From NCBI GenBank assembly GCA_903897565.1, contig CAIUCF010000309.1, positions 1-6,915 of the forward strand: 6,915 bases of DNA. Direction: 5' to 3'. This document shows positions 1 to 6,795 of the stretch, piece by piece. The stretch is from an uncultured Rhodospirillales bacterium (lineage in GTDB: Bacteria; Pseudomonadota; Alphaproteobacteria; ATCC43930; CGMCC-115725). The position numbers were made by a program, and so were the translations under genes. The notes under the pieces were generated by a model. The model saw nothing but the letters and a program-made list of their open reading frames with translations. It ran no database searches and had not been told where the DNA came from. Position 1 is the stretch's first letter. Each line of letters starts with the position of its first letter.

Positions 1-42
1 CAGACCGCCAGTGATCGATATGGGCATAAGAAGAGCAGTCGA
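1..42 (+). other. Tail of upstream region, probable end of a preceding pilus gene
   Basis: Too short to assign. One frame closes with TGA at 12-14, leaving 28 bases before the secretin start. Another frame stays open until TGA at 44-46, which would overlap the secretin ATG as ATGA, the same arrangement seen at three later junctions in this operon. In tad loci the gene before the secretin is normally cpaB/rcpC, so either reading could be its C-terminus, but no recognisable CpaB residues can be seen in so few codons. A weak purine-rich stretch at 28-35 could serve as the ribosome binding site of the secretin gene. Confidence 0.3.
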
Positions 43-1503
43 ATGAAAATTTGGTCCCGCTGGCTCCTTTCCGGACTATTTGCTGCCTGCCTGGTGACGG
101 CGACAGGTATGGCGAACGCCGCCGTGCCTGCCGACCAGCCAGACAAGCCATTCACGGTCGCCCCGGGCAGCGCGCTCACCATCACGATCTCGCAAGGCAA
201 GCTCGTGACTTTGCCGGGACCGGCGGCCAGCGTTTTCGTCGCGGATCCCAACGTTGCCAACGTCCAGGTGCCGCTGCCGAACAAGGTCTTCGTGTTCGGC
301 GTGAAGGCGGGCCGGACCACGGTCTACGCGCTCGGCTCCGACGGCACCCAGCTCGCGTCCTTCCTGGTGATCGTGCGCAACGACACCACGGCGGTCGAGC
401 AGTCCCTGCTGACCACGCCGAATACCGAGAACGTCAAGGCCACCAGCACGCAGGCTGGCGTCACCTTGCGCGGCATGCTGCCCGATCCGGAAACCGCCGC
501 GACCACCGCGACCTCGGCCGGCTCGGCCCTGGCCGACGGCCAGAAGGTCGAAGACCAGACCCATATCAAATCCTCGGCCCAGGTGATGCTGCAGGTTCGC
601 TTCGCCGAGGTGAGCCGGACCATCACCAAGGATCTCGGGCTCAATCTCGACGGCGGCTTCGCTCAAGGCGGGTTCCTGCTCGGCGCGATCTCCGGCCGCG
701 AGGCGTTCCAGGCGGGCGGCGTGTTCGGATCGCCAACGATCTTCAACATTCCCTCAAACGGCGATTACTCCTTGTACAGCTCGTTCACGAGCCGCTACTT
801 CAGCATGCAGAACGCGATCGATCTGCTGTCTCAGGAGGGTCTGATCACGACCTTGGCGGAGCCGAACCTGACGACCGTCTCCGGCCAGCCGGCGAGCTTC
901 ATCGCTGGTGGCGAGTTCCCGATTCCGGTCTCGCAGACCACGACCGGCAATATCGCGCTCACGGTTGAGTTCAAGCAGTATGGCGTCAGCATCGACTTCG
1001 TGCCGACGGTCTATGATTCCAATCACATCAGCCTGAAAGTGCGGCCCGAGGTGAGCCAGCTCACCGATATCGGCTCGGTGACGGTCAACGGCCTGACGAT
1101 TCCGGCGCTCACGGTGCGGCGCGCCGATACCACTGTCGAACTCGGCAGCGGCGAGAGCTTCGCGATCGGCGGGTTACTGCAGAACACCAGCGATACCGTC
1201 TTGAAGAAGTATCCGGGTCTCGGCGACCTGCCGATCCTCGGCCCGCTATTCCGGTCTTCGAGCTTCCAGAAGAACGAGAGCGAACTGGTCATCATCGTGA
1301 CGCCCTACATCGTGCATCCGATCGACGACCCTAAGAAGATCCACCTGCCGACCGACGCCCTGCGGCCACCGAGCGATATCGAGCGGCTCTTCTTCAACCG
1401 CGTTACTGCCGATCCCTCGTCTCCTGCGCCGGATGGTGTCACCCATATTCCGTCGCTCTCCGCGCCTCGCCTAGTCGGCGATGCCGGATTCGATATACAG
1501 TAG
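43..1503 (+). CDS. rcpA: Tad pilus secretin RcpA/CpaC
   Basis: Outer-membrane secretin that forms the channel through which the Flp pilus leaves the cell. The 486-residue product begins with a Sec signal peptide: basic residues near the start, a hydrophobic core at about 8-20, and a likely cleavage after A24-N25-A26. Residues about 37-112 match the pilus-formation N-terminal domain of CpaC proteins (VADPNVANVQV at 66-76, KVFVFGVKAGRTTVYA at 81-96). A BON-like segment at about 128-170 leads to VMLQVRFAEVSR at 181-192, which opens the secretin region. The secretin core follows, with EPNLTTVSGQPASFIAGGEF at 273-292, a GSGESFAIGGLL stretch at 368-379, and PGLGDLPILGPLFRS plus ELVIIVTPYIVHP at 391-426. 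A tail of 60 residues follows and contains LPTDALRPPSDIERLF (435-450), resembling the tail of CpaC homologues. The ATG at 43 is chosen because it directly precedes the signal peptide. First complete gene of the window, followed 19 bases later by the CpaD-family gene. Family assignment is firm; cpaC is the synonym. Confidence 0.96.
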   Translation: MKIWSRWLLSGLFAACLVTATGMANAAVPADQPDKPFTVAPGSALTITISQGKLVTLPGPAASVFVADPNVANVQVPLPNKVFVFGVKAGRTTVYALGSDGTQLASFLVIVRNDTTAVEQSLLTTPNTENVKATSTQAGVTLRGMLPDPETAATTATSAGSALADGQKVEDQTHIKSSAQVMLQVRFAEVSRTITKDLGLNLDGGFAQGGFLLGAISGREAFQAGGVFGSPTIFNIPSNGDYSLYSSFTSRYFSMQNAIDLLSQEGLITTLAEPNLTTVSGQPASFIAGGEFPIPVSQTTTGNIALTVEFKQYGVSIDFVPTVYDSNHISLKVRPEVSQLTDIGSVTVNGLTIPALTVRRADTTVELGSGESFAIGGLLQNTSDTVLKKYPGLGDLPILGPLFRSSSFQKNESELVIIVTPYIVHPIDDPKKIHLPTDALRPPSDIERLFFNRVTADPSSPAPDGVTHIPSLSAPRLVGDAGFDIQ

Positions 1504-1510
1504 GGCCTGA

Positions 1511-1517
1511 AAGGTGA
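1511..1517 (+). promoter_or_regulatory. Ribosome binding site deciding the cpaD start
   Basis: AAGGTGA lies five bases before the ATG at 1523, a good Shine-Dalgarno spacing. A GTG in the same frame at 1514 sits inside this motif and would have no purine-rich site at the right distance of its own, so the ATG is preferred. Confidence 0.55.
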
Positions 1518-1522
1518 ATCTC

Positions 1523-2203
1523 ATGCCGCCGACCACCTCGATCCGCCCCTCACGCCCGTGGCAGGTGATCGCTCTCGCGCTTTGCCTGGCCGCCTGTGTT
1601 CAGCGCGCGCCCGAATCGCCGCGTCAGGCCGCCCAGGGAATTCCGCCGACGCCCGTCGTCACGGCGACCAGCCAGCATCGACTGATCTTCGTGAACCCGC
1701 GCAACGGCAAGATCGCGCCCTATTCCCAGGCCGGTTTCGTGAGTTTCCTGGCGTCGGTGTCTCCGGGTAATCCCGAGGCGATCCATCTTCGGCTGAGCGG
1801 CCCGGTCTCGGAAAAGGTTCTGAAGGCAATCCAGGACGCTGCGGTCGCCGATGGCGTGCCGCGGCCCAAGATCACCCTGGTCTCGACCGGCACGGCGTTG
1901 CCGCGCAAGCATCATGATGCCGCCATTCAGGTCGATGCGGTCGTCTACAAGATCGTGCCCCCGTCCTGTCCGCGCCCCTCCCACACCACCACCGGGGATT
2001 ACCAGAATACGCCCTCCTCGGATTATGGTTGCGCGTTTATCAGCAATCTGGACGCCATGATCGCGGACCCGCGTGACCTGGTTCGCGGCGAGAAGCTCGG
2101 CGAGATGGACAGCGCCGTCACGACCGGCGCGATCGAACGGCTGCGCCAGGACAAGACGAAGGATTTCCTGAAGGACAATAGCTTCACGGCTGGTGGCTCA
2201 TGA
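1523..2203 (+). CDS. cpaD: Tad pilus lipoprotein, CpaD family
   Basis: Lipoprotein of the Flp pilus apparatus, expected on the periplasmic side of the outer membrane, where CpaD-family proteins are thought to assist the secretin. The product is 226 residues from the ATG at 1523; an in-frame GTG at 1514 would add three. The N-terminus has arginines at 8 and 11, a hydrophobic stretch at 14-24, and a lipobox L22-A23-A24-C25, so lipidation at C25 is predicted. The body carries the features of the CpaD family: a cysteine at 149, then a SDYGCAFISNLDAMIADPRD segment at 166-185 with C170, followed by LVRGEK. The two cysteines of the mature body could form a disulfide (inference). The stop overlaps the tadZ start by four bases. 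Enterobacterial and Pasteurellaceae loci carry RcpB or TadG-type partners instead, so this gene supports an alphaproteobacterial origin. Confidence 0.9.
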   Translation: MPPTTSIRPSRPWQVIALALCLAACVQRAPESPRQAAQGIPPTPVVTATSQHRLIFVNPRNGKIAPYSQAGFVSFLASVSPGNPEAIHLRLSGPVSEKVLKAIQDAAVADGVPRPKITLVSTGTALPRKHHDAAIQVDAVVYKIVPPSCPRPSHTTTGDYQNTPSSDYGCAFISNLDAMIADPRDLVRGEKLGEMDSAVTTGAIERLRQDKTKDFLKDNSFTAGGS

Positions 2204-3429
2204 GTATCTCGATCGGACGCAAGCAACAGGTCGAAGGTCTGCACGGCGGCGCTTCTGGTCGTGACAAGTTTCTCGCCTTTCTCGCCGACGAAGCCAGCGA
2301 GAAGATCGTGCAGCAATGCGTCTCGGAAATGGCGCTGCCTTACTCTTCCGTGGTCCGCGGCGACATCACCAAGGCGATTCAGCAGCTGAGCGCGGGCCGG
2401 TCGCCGATCACGCTGATGGTCGATATCTCCGGCGTCGAGTTGCCCGTCAGCCAGATTCACCATCTTGCCGAGGTCTGCGAGCCGGGCGTGACGGTGGTCG
2501 TGATCGGCGACCGCAACGACGTCGGGCTGTATCGCGATCTCATCAATGCGGGAATCAGCGATTACATCGTCAAGCCGTTGACGCAGACCCTTGCGCAAAC
2601 GGCGATCGACAATCTGCTGGGCGTCAGCAAGCCCGCTGCGCGCAACGCGCTCAGCCAGAAGCAGGGCCAGGTCGTGACGGTCATGGGCGCGCGCGGCGGC
2701 GTCGGCGCCAGCACGGTTGCCGCCAATCTCGCCTGGCATCTCGCCAACACCGAGAATCGTCGGGTCGCACTGGTCGATCTCGACATGTATTACGGAACCT
2801 GCGCCCTGATGCTCGACGTCGCCGCCGGTAGCGGCTTGCGCGAGGCGCTCGAAAATCCGCATCGGGTCGATGAATTGTTCCTCGATCGCTCGATGCTGCG
2901 CTCTGGCGACAAGCTGCATGTGCTGGCCTCGGAAGAGAATCTCGAGGTCAAGATGACGCCGGATCCGGAGGCGTTGACGCCCCTGCTGGCGCTGCTGCGC
3001 AAGCAATTCCACTATGTGGTCATCGATGCCCCGCGGGCGCATCGCGAGATGATGCACGCTGCAGCACTGCAGTCCAATACCGCGATCATCGTGCTCGATC
3101 AGACCGCTCATTCGATCCGTGACACTCTGAGAATACGCCAATTCACCGAGACGGCCGATCTGTCGGCGCACCGGACGGTGCTCGTCCTGAATCGCGTCGG
3201 CGAAGCCGGCAAGGACGGGATCGACCAGAAGAACCTGTCCGAGACGCTCGGCAGCGGCGTCCAGGTCCAGATTCCGTTTCATCCAAAAAGTGCCATCGAC
3301 GCCGCCAATGCGGGCTCGCCGGTATCGTCGTTCAAGAACCCGATTGCGACCGCGATTACCACGCTTGCCGATGAACTGGGCGGCCGCCGGCTCAAGGCGA
3401 CGAAGCCGTGGTGGAAGTTCACATCATGA
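2200..3429 (+). CDS. tadZ: Pilus assembly localisation protein TadZ/CpaE
   Basis: Cytoplasmic MinD/ParA-like protein that places the Tad machine in the cell; CpaE of Caulobacter is polar and needed to localise the secretin. The 409-residue product has no membrane segment. Residues about 22-143 form an atypical response-regulator receiver domain: acidic D30 and E31, a possible phosphoacceptor D75 in LMVDISG, and K125-P126 in DYIVKPL, but glycine (G103) where a receiver usually has Thr or Ser. Residues about 156-395 form the ATPase-like domain. The deviant Walker A position reads RGGVGAST at 165-172, so both lysines expected in KGGxGKS/T are replaced (R165, A170). A Walker A'-like motif VALVDLDMYYGT lies at 189-200 (D193, D195), and a Walker B-like HYVVIDAPR at 271-279 (D276). 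ATG at 2200 overlaps the previous stop as ATGA, and its own stop overlaps tadA in the same way. Reduced or lost ATP turnover is possible from the P-loop, but that is inference. Confidence 0.94.
   Translation: MSISIGRKQQVEGLHGGASGRDKFLAFLADEASEKIVQQCVSEMALPYSSVVRGDITKAIQQLSAGRSPITLMVDISGVELPVSQIHHLAEVCEPGVTVVVIGDRNDVGLYRDLINAGISDYIVKPLTQTLAQTAIDNLLGVSKPAARNALSQKQGQVVTVMGARGGVGASTVAANLAWHLANTENRRVALVDLDMYYGTCALMLDVAAGSGLREALENPHRVDELFLDRSMLRSGDKLHVLASEENLEVKMTPDPEALTPLLALLRKQFHYVVIDAPRAHREMMHAAALQSNTAIIVLDQTAHSIRDTLRIRQFTETADLSAHRTVLVLNRVGEAGKDGIDQKNLSETLGSGVQVQIPFHPKSAIDAANAGSPVSSFKNPIATAITTLADELGGRRLKATKPWWKFTS
3413..3417 (+). promoter_or_regulatory. Ribosome binding site of tadA inside the tadZ 3' end
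   Basis: GGAAG sits eight bases before the ATG at 3426 and lies within the last codons of tadZ. It favours this ATG over an in-frame GTG at 3408, which would add six residues and overlap tadZ further. Confidence 0.5.
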
Positions 3430-4874
3430 ACAGGGGAAGCTTCGGCCGACGCGTCATCCCCGAGGGCGAGGCGGCCCCGCTCGACCAGACAACGGTCGCT
3501 CCCAGCGTCATTCCTGCCCCGGTCGTGGCGCCGCCACCGCCACCGCAGCCTGCGCAGCGCGATTCCCGCGAATTCGCGACGCCCAGCATGCTCGGCCAGT
3601 CTCCCGGCGGCATCGTCGACGAGGCGCGCGGCGCGATGCGGGCGCAATTGCTGACCCGGATCGATCCGACTGCCGCGGGCCGCATGTCGCCCGAGGGTCT
3701 GCGCGTCGAGATCATGCGTCTGGTCGAGGAAATCGGCTCCGAACAACGCCTGCAGCTCAACTCCCGCGAACAGACGACCCTGGTCCAGGAACTCGTCAAT
3801 GACATGGTCGGCCTGGGCCCGCTCGAGCCGCTGCTGCGGGACGAGACCGTCACCGATATCATGATCAATGGTCCCGCAGATGTCTGGGTGGAGCGTCGCG
3901 GCAAGCTTGAGCTGACCGCGGTCAAGTTTCGCGACAATCAGCATGTCGCCAATATCGCCCAGCGCATCGCCGCGGCGGTCGGCAGGCGTGTCGACGAGAC
4001 CTCACCAATCGCCGACGCCCGCCTCATGGACGGCAGCCGCGTCAATATCGTGCTGCCGCCACTGGCGCTGAAGGGTCCTACACTCTCGATTCGTAAGTTC
4101 TCACAGCGCAAGATCACCCTCGACATCATGGCCAAGCAAGGCAACATGTCGGAGGAGATGTCGAAGTTCCTCGAGATCGCCGGGCGCGCCCGTCTCAACA
4201 TCATCATCTCGGGCGGTACCGGTTCCGGCAAGACGACCCTGATGAACGCGGTCTCGCGCACGATCGACCCGGGCGAACGCATCGTGACGATCGAAGACGC
4301 GGCCGAACTGCAGCTGCAGCAGCCCCATGTCGTCTCGCTGGAAACGCGGCCGCCCAATCTCGAAGGCAGTGGCGAAGTCAACCAGCGCGACCTTTTGAAG
4401 AACGCGCTGCGTATGCGGCCTGACCGCATTATCGTCGGTGAAACGCGCGGCGGCGAAGCCTTCGACATGCTGCAGGCGATGAACACGGGCCATGACGGCT
4501 CCATGTCGACGGTCCACGCGAATACGCCGCGTGACGCACTCGCCCGTATCGAGAACATGGTGCTCATGGCCGGTGTCGGCCTGCCGTTGCGCGCCATTCG
4601 CACCCAGATCGTCAGCGCCATCGACCTCGTGGTCCAGATCGAGCGCATGCGCGATGGTATTCGCCGGTTGCAGGCGATCACCGAAGTGATCGGCCTCGAA
4701 GGCGATGTCATCACGACGCAGGATTTGTTCCTGTATCAATACGATGGCGAGAATCGCGACGGTACGCTGCGGGGCCATTTCGCCGCCAGCCGCTATCGCC
4801 CGCGCTTTCTCGAACGGATTGCCAGCTTCGGCCTGGAACAGCGATTCATGGAGATATTCGGGCTGGAGGGCTGA
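3426..4874 (+). CDS. tadA: Tad secretion ATPase TadA/CpaF
   Basis: Hexameric traffic ATPase of the type II/IV secretion (VirB11/PulE-like) superfamily that powers Flp pilus extension, and in Caulobacter also retraction, from the cytoplasmic face. The product is 482 residues from the ATG at 3426. Residues 1-60 are low-complexity and proline-rich (five consecutive prolines at 36-40), probably disordered. The N-terminal domain covers about 85-235, including LVNDMVGLGPLEPLL at 123-137 and VTDIMINGPADVWVER at 142-157. The catalytic core holds every expected motif: Walker A GGTGSGKT at 263-270 (K269), the Asp box RIVTIEDAAEL at 285-295 (E290, D291), Walker B RPDRIIVGETRGGEAFDML at 331-349 (E339), and the His box GHDGSMSTVHAN at 355-366 (H364). 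Arginines typical of CpaF are present. Nothing suggests inactivation. Start overlaps tadZ as ATGA; tadB begins five bases after the stop. The order tadZ-tadA-tadB-tadC is characteristic. Confidence 0.97.
   Translation: MNRGSFGRRVIPEGEAAPLDQTTVAPSVIPAPVVAPPPPPQPAQRDSREFATPSMLGQSPGGIVDEARGAMRAQLLTRIDPTAAGRMSPEGLRVEIMRLVEEIGSEQRLQLNSREQTTLVQELVNDMVGLGPLEPLLRDETVTDIMINGPADVWVERRGKLELTAVKFRDNQHVANIAQRIAAAVGRRVDETSPIADARLMDGSRVNIVLPPLALKGPTLSIRKFSQRKITLDIMAKQGNMSEEMSKFLEIAGRARLNIIISGGTGSGKTTLMNAVSRTIDPGERIVTIEDAAELQLQQPHVVSLETRPPNLEGSGEVNQRDLLKNALRMRPDRIIVGETRGGEAFDMLQAMNTGHDGSMSTVHANTPRDALARIENMVLMAGVGLPLRAIRTQIVSAIDLVVQIERMRDGIRRLQAITEVIGLEGDVITTQDLFLYQYDGENRDGTLRGHFAASRYRPRFLERIASFGLEQRFMEIFGLEG
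4865..4870 (+). promoter_or_regulatory. Strong ribosome binding site of tadB
   Basis: GGAGGG lies nine bases before the GTG at 4880, within the last codons of tadA. It is the best Shine-Dalgarno match in the window and supports the non-ATG start; the next in-frame ATG (4913) would remove half of the first membrane segment. Confidence 0.6.
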
Positions 4875-4879
4875 TCGTC

Positions 4880-5845
4880 GTGCCGATCGCACTAATCTTC
4901 TCCATAACGGTGATGTTCTTCATCGTCTCGGCGGTGGCGCTGCTGTTGACGTCCGCGGCGGATATGCGGCGGGCGGCAACCCAGAAGCGGCTGCAGACCC
5001 TGCGCACCGGTGGCTCCAAGCAGATCATAGACGAGGTCGAGCATCGCAGTACGATGGCGTCCGACCCCTATATCGCGCTGATCCCCAAACATCTGCGACC
5101 TGATTTCAAGCGGATGATGGAATCCGCGGGTCACGCCATAAGCCTGCGCAAGCTGATGATCGTCGCCCCGATCGCCGGCGCGCTCGTTGCGACCTTCTGT
5201 CAGGTGTTCTTTCATCTAGGGCTTGTCGGGACCGTCATTGCCGGCATCCTTGCCGGTATCCTGGTGCCGATTCAGATGATCCGCATGGCTCAGGGAAAGC
5301 TGAAGCGGGAGTTCCTTTCGCAATTCCCCGATTCGGTCGACCTGATCGTTCGCGCTATTCGAGCCGGTCTGCCGATCTCGGCGGCGCTCGACGCGGTCGG
5401 CAAGGAAATCGCGGATCCGGCGGGTAAGGAGTTCCGTCTGCTGGTCGCGGATATGAAGATCGGCATGACCTTCGAGGAGGCGATGCGCCGTGCCGCGGCG
5501 CGGGTTAACCTCCTGGAGTTCAGTTTCTTCACCGCCAGCCTGATTCTCCAGCGTGAGACGGGGGGCAATCTCGCCGAAACGCTCGAGACCCTGGCGTCGG
5601 TCTTGCGGCGGCGCCAGGAAATGACACTGAAGACCAATACCCTGACCTCGGAAGCGCGGACATCCGCCTATGTTATGACGGCATTGCCGTTCTTCGTGGC
5701 CGGCGTGTTGTTCTTTGTCAGTCCGGGGTATCTCAATGTCTATATTACCGATCCCCGCGGCTCTTGGATCCTCGGCATGGCGATGGCCAGCCTGATGACC
5801 GGGATCGGCATCATGCGGATCATGTTGGCGCAGGCGATGAAATGA
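4880..5845 (+). CDS. tadB: Inner-membrane platform protein TadB (CpaG)
   Basis: Inner-membrane platform protein of the GspF/PilC superfamily. It pairs with TadC to couple the TadA ATPase to pilin extrusion. The 321-residue product starts with GTG at 4880. A hydrophobic helix occupies about 3-24, a second and third about 92-110 and 113-135, and two more close the protein at about 263-282 and 294-316. The cytoplasmic T2SSF domain lies between, about 145-255, with QFPDSVDLIVRAIRAGLPIS at 148-167 and LQRETGGNLAETLETLASVL at 223-242, both strongly characteristic of TadB. The third membrane helix contains a small tandem repeat, AGIL-AGIL at 121-128. Length and topology are normal for the family. 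The stop overlaps the start of tadC by four bases, suggesting that the two partners are made in matched amounts. Confidence 0.95.
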   Translation: MPIALIFSITVMFFIVSAVALLLTSAADMRRAATQKRLQTLRTGGSKQIIDEVEHRSTMASDPYIALIPKHLRPDFKRMMESAGHAISLRKLMIVAPIAGALVATFCQVFFHLGLVGTVIAGILAGILVPIQMIRMAQGKLKREFLSQFPDSVDLIVRAIRAGLPISAALDAVGKEIADPAGKEFRLLVADMKIGMTFEEAMRRAAARVNLLEFSFFTASLILQRETGGNLAETLETLASVLRRRQEMTLKTNTLTSEARTSAYVMTALPFFVAGVLFFVSPGYLNVYITDPRGSWILGMAMASLMTGIGIMRIMLAQAMK

Positions 5846-6792
5846 TCGACGCTATCGGGAATTTCTTCACCCCCCAGATCCTGATCCTTGTCGGTGGGGC
5901 AGTCATCTTTCTCACCCTCATCATCCTGTTCTACCCACAGCAGAACAAGCGGATGAGGTCGCGGTTGATCGCGCTGCGCGGCGAGGAGATCAAGAAGGAG
6001 CCCAATCCTGTCGTGCTCTTTCTGCGCCAGCAGATCGGCGTGATCGGAAGCTGGGTCGGTGGCAGTGCGCTCATCGGCACCAAAGAGCAGAACAAGATGA
6101 TCGCCCTGCTGTCAGCAGGCGGTTTTACCCATAAGAGCCACCTCGCGATCTATGTGACGGCGAAGACCGTGCTCCTGATCGTCATGCCGATCGTGCTCTA
6201 TGCGGCGAACAATTATTTTGCCCTGCTGGACGACGATTTGGTCGATGAACTTGGGCTCATCATGGTCGGCGCGGCGGTCGGATGGTATCTGCCGACGTTC
6301 TTCGTCAGCCAATTCGCCAAGGGCCGCCGCAGGCAGCTGGAATATGGCATCGCCGACGCCCTCGATCTTCTTGTGATCTGCGTCGAGGCCGGGCTCGGAC
6401 TCGAACAGGCGTTGGACCGCGTCGCCCGCGACATCGCGGAAGCCAATCCGGTCGTCGCCGAGGAACTCTCGAAGACCGTGGCCGAGATGCGCGTGATGCC
6501 GCAGATTCGCGACGCGCTCGACAATTTCGCCCGACGCAGCAATATCGCGGCCATCAGAAGCGTCATGACGACCCTCGTTCAAGCCGTACAATACGGCACG
6601 CCGCTGTCCAACTCGCTGCGCGTCCTGGCGGCGGAGATGCGGTCGCACCGTATGATGCGAATTGAGGAACGGGCCGCCCGACTGCCTGTCCTCATGACCA
6701 TTCCATTGATTATGTTTATTCTGCCCTGCCTGTTCATCGTCATCGGTGGCCCGGCAATCCTGGGCGTGATGGATACGCTTCATCCGAAATAG
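5842..6792 (+). CDS. tadC: Inner-membrane platform protein TadC (CpaH)
   Basis: Second GspF/PilC-type platform protein of the Tad machine, acting with TadB in the inner membrane. The product is 316 residues from the ATG at 5842; the frame is open further upstream inside tadB, but the ATGA overlap, an AGGCGA at 5832-5837 just before it, and the family's usual length fix this start. Membrane helices are predicted at about 11-30, 103-122, 135-157 and 282-305. The T2SSF domain at about 169-280 includes YGIADALDLLVICVEAGLGL at 168-187 and, later, LVQAVQYGTPLSNSLRVLAA at 245-264, which is the typical TadC signature. A basic cluster at 36-46 follows the first helix, consistent with a cytoplasmic loop. 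The stop is three bases before the next start. Nothing unusual is seen. Confidence 0.95.
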   Translation: MIDAIGNFFTPQILILVGGAVIFLTLIILFYPQQNKRMRSRLIALRGEEIKKEPNPVVLFLRQQIGVIGSWVGGSALIGTKEQNKMIALLSAGGFTHKSHLAIYVTAKTVLLIVMPIVLYAANNYFALLDDDLVDELGLIMVGAAVGWYLPTFFVSQFAKGRRRQLEYGIADALDLLVICVEAGLGLEQALDRVARDIAEANPVVAEELSKTVAEMRVMPQIRDALDNFARRSNIAAIRSVMTTLVQAVQYGTPLSNSLRVLAAEMRSHRMMRIEERAARLPVLMTIPLIMFILPCLFIVIGGPAILGVMDTLHPK

Positions 6793-6795
6793 GCC

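Noticed and set aside
51..968. Second + strand open frame (305 codons) inside the secretin gene
   Set aside because: The product is Arg/Gly/His-rich with no domain or signal, and it overlaps the secretin reading frame, which carries clear family motifs.
1504..1522. Possible terminator or promoter between the secretin and cpaD genes
   Set aside because: The gap is only 19 bases, holds a Shine-Dalgarno motif, and has no room for a hairpin with a T-run.
2023..3282. Long open frame on the minus strand (419 codons) covering most of tadZ
   Set aside because: It lies opposite a well-supported CpaE/TadZ gene, and its product is dominated by Arg, Asp, His and Ala with no recognisable domain, as expected for a complement-strand shadow in high-GC DNA.
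3938..4892. Two overlapping minus-strand open frames opposite tadA
   Set aside because: Both are low-complexity Arg/Ser- or His/Asp-rich shadows of the intact ATPase gene. Nothing indicates an antisense gene.
5764..5841. Upstream in-frame extension of tadC (26 extra codons)
   Set aside because: The added residues are hydrophilic, His/Asp-rich and lie inside tadB. The ATG at 5842 gives the normal TadC length and the ATGA overlap.
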